A stretch of DNA of 64,000 nt from the NCBI RefSeq assembly GCF_011039085.1, contig NZ_JAAKEI010000003.1:62001-126000 (forward strand), read 5' to 3'. The DNA is from Desulfovibrio sp. ZJ369. Lineage in GTDB: Bacteria; Desulfobacterota; Desulfovibrionia; Desulfovibrionales; Desulfovibrionaceae. Every line of letters starts with the position of its first letter. The stretch's first letter is position 1. Position numbers and translations under genes: made by a program. Below are positions 61,413 to 64,000 of the stretch, in pieces. The notes under the pieces were generated by a model, which saw only the letters and a program-made list of their open reading frames with translations, was not told the origin of the DNA and did not search any database.

Positions 61413-62975
61413 ATGCACATCATGCTCAAATCACTTTGCCTTTCTCTTGTCCTGGCCTGCCTGGCGCTCAGCGTGGTAAGTCACGCCGCGGACGCGCCCA
61501 AGCCCTATGGAGCCAACCTTTTTCAGGGGAATTTCTCCCAAAGCGGGGAAGGCGCGGCAGTCGCGCCCGGCGACCGGGTAGTCTTGCGGCTCTGGGGCGG
61601 TGGCCTCACTGTGGACGATACCTTTATTGTGGATGCCGGCGGGCGCATCGAGCTGCCGGGTGTGGGGCCTCTGGCTGTGGCGGGCATTGCCCACGACAAG
61701 TTGGCAGAGGATTTGCGAAGCAAGCTGGCAGCCAGCGGGCACGGCGAAACTCAAATATATGTGGCCCCGCTGGACGCGCGGCCCGTATCGGTTTTTGTAA
61801 CCGGCGGCGTGGTCAGGCCCGGTCGCTACGCTGTTTCGCCGGGCGATCCGGTTCTCAGCCTTCTGGACAAGGCCGGAGGCATTGACCCCCGGCGCGGCAG
61901 CTACCGTTCCATCCGCCTGCTGCGCAACGGCGCGCTTGTCGGCAATCTGGATCTTTATCCCTTTGTGCGTGGGGGTGAGTTGCCAAACCTGCGCCTGCAG
62001 GACGGCGATACTCTTGTGGTGGGCAGCAAGGGGCCTGCGGTCACGGCCACGGGCGCGGTGCGCAATGAGGCGCGCTTTGAATTTTTGAAGGGGCAGGCCA
62101 CAGGCGCAGCGCTCATGGAACTGGCCGGGCCAGAGAGCCGGGCTTCGCACATCTCCCTTACCGGAACGCGCAACGGCGCGCCCTACAGCACCTATCTGCC
62201 TCTCAAGGAATTGGCGCATCTGCGTCTGGAAGACGGCGACCGCGTGCAGTTCATGGCCGACGCCACAGGAAATACGATTATGATCGAGGTCCAGGGCGCT
62301 GTGCGCGGCTCCTCGCGCTTCCCGGTGCGCCGGGGGGCGCGCCTCAGGGATGTGCAGGACTTCATTGCTGTGGAGCCGGGGCGGGCCAATCTCAAGGCTC
62401 TGTACATCAAACGCAAAAGCGTGGCGGCCCGGCAAAAGAAAGCCATTGCCGACTCTCTGCGCCGTCTGGAGGAAACCGCGCTTACCGCGTCCTCGTCCAG
62501 CACCGAGGAATCCCAGATCCGCGCCAAGGAAGCGGAAATGGTGGCCAAATTCGTGGAGCGGGCCAAAAGCGTGGAGCCGGAGGGAGTCGTCGTGCTTGAC
62601 GACGGCTCAAACAATGCGGATCTGACGCTGGAGGACGGCGACGTTATCGTGATCCCGGCCAAAAGCGACGTTGTTCTGGTCAGCGGCGAGGTGATGGTGC
62701 CGCAGGCCATGCTCTGGAGCGAGGAAAAGGATTTGGACGATTATGTCAGGGGGGCCGGGGGCTACGGCAACAGGGCTGACCGCGACAATGTGCTGATTAT
62801 GCATTCGAACGGCGCAGTTTCCAGAAACAGTGGAAAAATCAGCGCCGGCGATCAGATTCTGGTGCTGCCCAAAGTGGAATCCAAGAGTATGCAGGCAGTC
62901 AAGGACATTTCCCAGGTGCTTATGCAGGTGGCGGTATCCACCGGCGCGGTGCTCGGTCTGCCTTTCCTGCAGTAA
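61413..62975 (+). CDS. SLBB-domain polysaccharide export protein
   Basis: 520 residues. After a signal peptide (SLVLACLALSVVSHA), a Wza-like export domain (VAPGDRVVLRLWGGGLTVDD, then DAGGRIELPGVGPLAVAGI) and two or more SLBB segments (SVFVTGGVVRPGRYAVSPGD, VVLVSGEVMVPQAMLWSEEK) follow, separated by a helical insert (about residues 335-385). It probably forms or supports an outer-membrane channel for exopolysaccharide. No Wzc, Wzx or glycosyltransferase genes follow in the window. The start (61413 or 61422) is uncertain as no strong ribosome site is seen. Confidence 0.85.
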   Translation: MHIMLKSLCLSLVLACLALSVVSHAADAPKPYGANLFQGNFSQSGEGAAVAPGDRVVLRLWGGGLTVDDTFIVDAGGRIELPGVGPLAVAGIAHDKLAEDLRSKLAASGHGETQIYVAPLDARPVSVFVTGGVVRPGRYAVSPGDPVLSLLDKAGGIDPRRGSYRSIRLLRNGALVGNLDLYPFVRGGELPNLRLQDGDTLVVGSKGPAVTATGAVRNEARFEFLKGQATGAALMELAGPESRASHISLTGTRNGAPYSTYLPLKELAHLRLEDGDRVQFMADATGNTIMIEVQGAVRGSSRFPVRRGARLRDVQDFIAVEPGRANLKALYIKRKSVAARQKKAIADSLRRLEETALTASSSSTEESQIRAKEAEMVAKFVERAKSVEPEGVVVLDDGSNNADLTLEDGDVIVIPAKSDVVLVSGEVMVPQAMLWSEEKDLDDYVRGAGGYGNRADRDNVLIMHSNGAVSRNSGKISAGDQILVLPKVESKSMQAVKDISQVLMQVAVSTGAVLGLPFLQ

Positions 62976-63148
62976 GGCCGGCTTGCGCAGGCAGAGCCCC
63001 ACGCCAGCAGCTCAAGCGCGCCGGGCCCAGCAGTGGCTGCCGGCGCTTGGGCCAAGGAGAAGGCAGCCGCGGGCGAGATGAAAGCCCGGCGTACGCCGAG
63101 GCAATTTTGTGCATCTTTTGCCGGTTCCATTTCCGCACGCGACTTTTC

Positions 63149-63178
63149 TTGCCAGAGGCTGATGTTGCAGCCTATACT
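63149..63178 (+). promoter_or_regulatory. Sigma-70 promoter for the nitroreductase gene
   Basis: TTGCCA at 63149-63154 and TATACT at 63173-63178, 18 bases apart, 65 bases before the start codon. Confidence 0.5.
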
Positions 63179-63242
63179 ATGCGCAGTGCAGACCGTTTCT
63201 TTGTCGGACGGCTCGCGCATCATTCTCTCAAGGAGTTCGTAT

Positions 63243-64000
63243 ATGCTGCATTTCAGACTTGATAAAAATCTGTGCGTTTCCTGCGGGTCTTGTGCCAGGG
63301 ATTGTCTGCCGCAAGTTATTGAGATGGTGGATCAATACCCTGTGATCCGCAAGGAAGAGCAATGCATACGCTGCCTGCACTGTCTGGCGGTCTGTCCCAC
63401 AGGCGCTATTTCCATTCTGAACCATACGCCTGCCCAAAGCCGTTCCCTGAAAGGCAATTACCCGACGCCGGAGCAGTTGGAAACATTACTGAAAGGGCGC
63501 CGCTCCGTCCGACAGTACAGGAAAAGAAATGTCGACCCCGCTTTGCTCAAAAAAATTTTGGACGCCGCCTCCCACGCGCCCACAGGGGGCAACTCGCGCA
63601 AGCTCTGGATAACGGTTATTGACGACATCAAAGTCATGAACGCCTTTCGCGAAGACGTTTACCGGCGACTGGCGGAAGTGACGGCGCAGAATCTCATGCC
63701 GGAAAATCCGCGGCAAAAATTTTTCAGCACAGCCTCGGAACTTTGGCAAAAGGAACAAAAGGACAGCATCTTTCGCCATGCGCCGCACTGCATTCTGGTT
63801 TCCAACGCCAAGGATGCCACCTGCGTGGAACAAGATCCTCTGATCTATCTCTCCTCTTTTGAATTGCTGGCACAGACACAGGGGCTCGGCACGCTCTGGT
63901 GTGGCCTGCTGTACTGGTGCTTGCGGCTTGTGCTGCCGGAGTTTCTGCCGCGCCTGGGCATACCGGAAACACATACCCTGGGCTATGCCATGCTTTTCGG
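63243..64000 (+). CDS. Ferredoxin-nitroreductase fusion (3' end outside window)
   Basis: At least 252 residues, open to the window end. AGGAG lies seven bases before ATG 63243. Residues 1-60 hold two [4Fe-4S] motifs (CVSCGSCARDC and CIRCLHCLAVC, each followed by Pro later). A nitroreductase domain starts near residue 75 with the FMN-binding RRSVRQYRKRNVD and SHAPTGGNSRKLW. Such fusions use ferredoxin-type electrons to reduce small molecules and are common in anaerobes. A lone gene here; substrate unknown. Confidence 0.85.
   Translation, partial: MLHFRLDKNLCVSCGSCARDCLPQVIEMVDQYPVIRKEEQCIRCLHCLAVCPTGAISILNHTPAQSRSLKGNYPTPEQLETLLKGRRSVRQYRKRNVDPALLKKILDAASHAPTGGNSRKLWITVIDDIKVMNAFREDVYRRLAEVTAQNLMPENPRQKFFSTASELWQKEQKDSIFRHAPHCILVSNAKDATCVEQDPLIYLSSFELLAQTQGLGTLWCGLLYWCLRLVLPEFLPRLGIPETHTLGYAMLF

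Overview
The window reads as chromosomal DNA of a sulfate-reducing deltaproteobacterium of the Desulfovibrio type (Desulfovibrionaceae). The strongest indicators are a 907-residue aldehyde oxidoreductase that matches the D. gigas/D. desulfuricans Mop protein in length and in iron-sulfur cysteine spacing, the conserved gene set that goes with it, a siroheme/heme gene cluster, and polar-flagellar genes behind sigma-54 type promoters. The DNA is GC-rich and gene-dense, with overlapping genes in operons. No plasmid, prophage, insertion sequence with a transposase, or CRISPR array was seen.

Layout. 0.2-5.1 kb: a STAS-domain protein, a FapA/DUF342 protein and two glycosyltransferases. 5.2-11.5 kb: flagellar genes fliK, flgD, flgE and a flagellin gene with its own sigma-54 promoter. 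11.6-17.7 kb: rnc, a small conserved protein, a large radical-SAM fusion, an SGNH hydrolase, a GNAT acetyltransferase and cheW. 17.9-23.0 kb: dsbD, tRNA-Lys(CTT), hslU and a manganese-type pyrophosphatase. 23.2-26.8 kb: an operon of a CpoB/YbgF-like lipoprotein, dprA and a Xer recombinase. 27.2-30.9 kb: a membrane protein and a second glycosyltransferase pair. 31.3-35.6 kb: a tetrapyrrole operon (precorrin-2 dehydrogenase, CcsA/HemX-like protein, hemA), a small unknown gene and tilS. 35.7-44.4 kb: an isoprenoid and housekeeping block (dxs, ispA, xseB, an M23 peptidase, xseA, proS, ispG). 44.6-46.2 kb: a three-gene FlgO-type outer-membrane cluster behind apparent sigma-54 and sigma-28 promoters. 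46.5-48.3 kb: ychF and a cysteine-cluster protein. 48.3-60.5 kb: a ten-gene minus-strand cluster built around mop. 60.8-64.0 kb: a lipoprotein, an SLBB polysaccharide-export protein and the start of a ferredoxin-nitroreductase.

Two things stand out. First, the mop cluster puts a molybdopterin-binding protein, the molybdenum hydroxylase, a flavin/iron-sulfur oxidoreductase, a small CxxC protein, a methyltransferase, a C_GCAxxG_C_C protein, a radical-SAM enzyme, an AMP-forming ligase-like protein, a nucleotidyltransferase-HD fusion and a phosphatase on one strand. The last seven of these overlap by about 4 bp each. This looks like a maturation or biosynthesis system for a molybdenum hydroxylase whose chemistry is not settled.

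Second, two families of short, hairpin-rich intergenic repeats (family A, 141 bp, two copies; family B, 150 bp, two copies; plus decayed pieces) share the ends TAGAGC/GCTCTA. They look like transposase-free mobile elements that inserted at TA dinucleotides. Three of the four intact copies supply the TAG stop codon of a neighbouring gene, and the fourth encodes the C-terminus of TilS.
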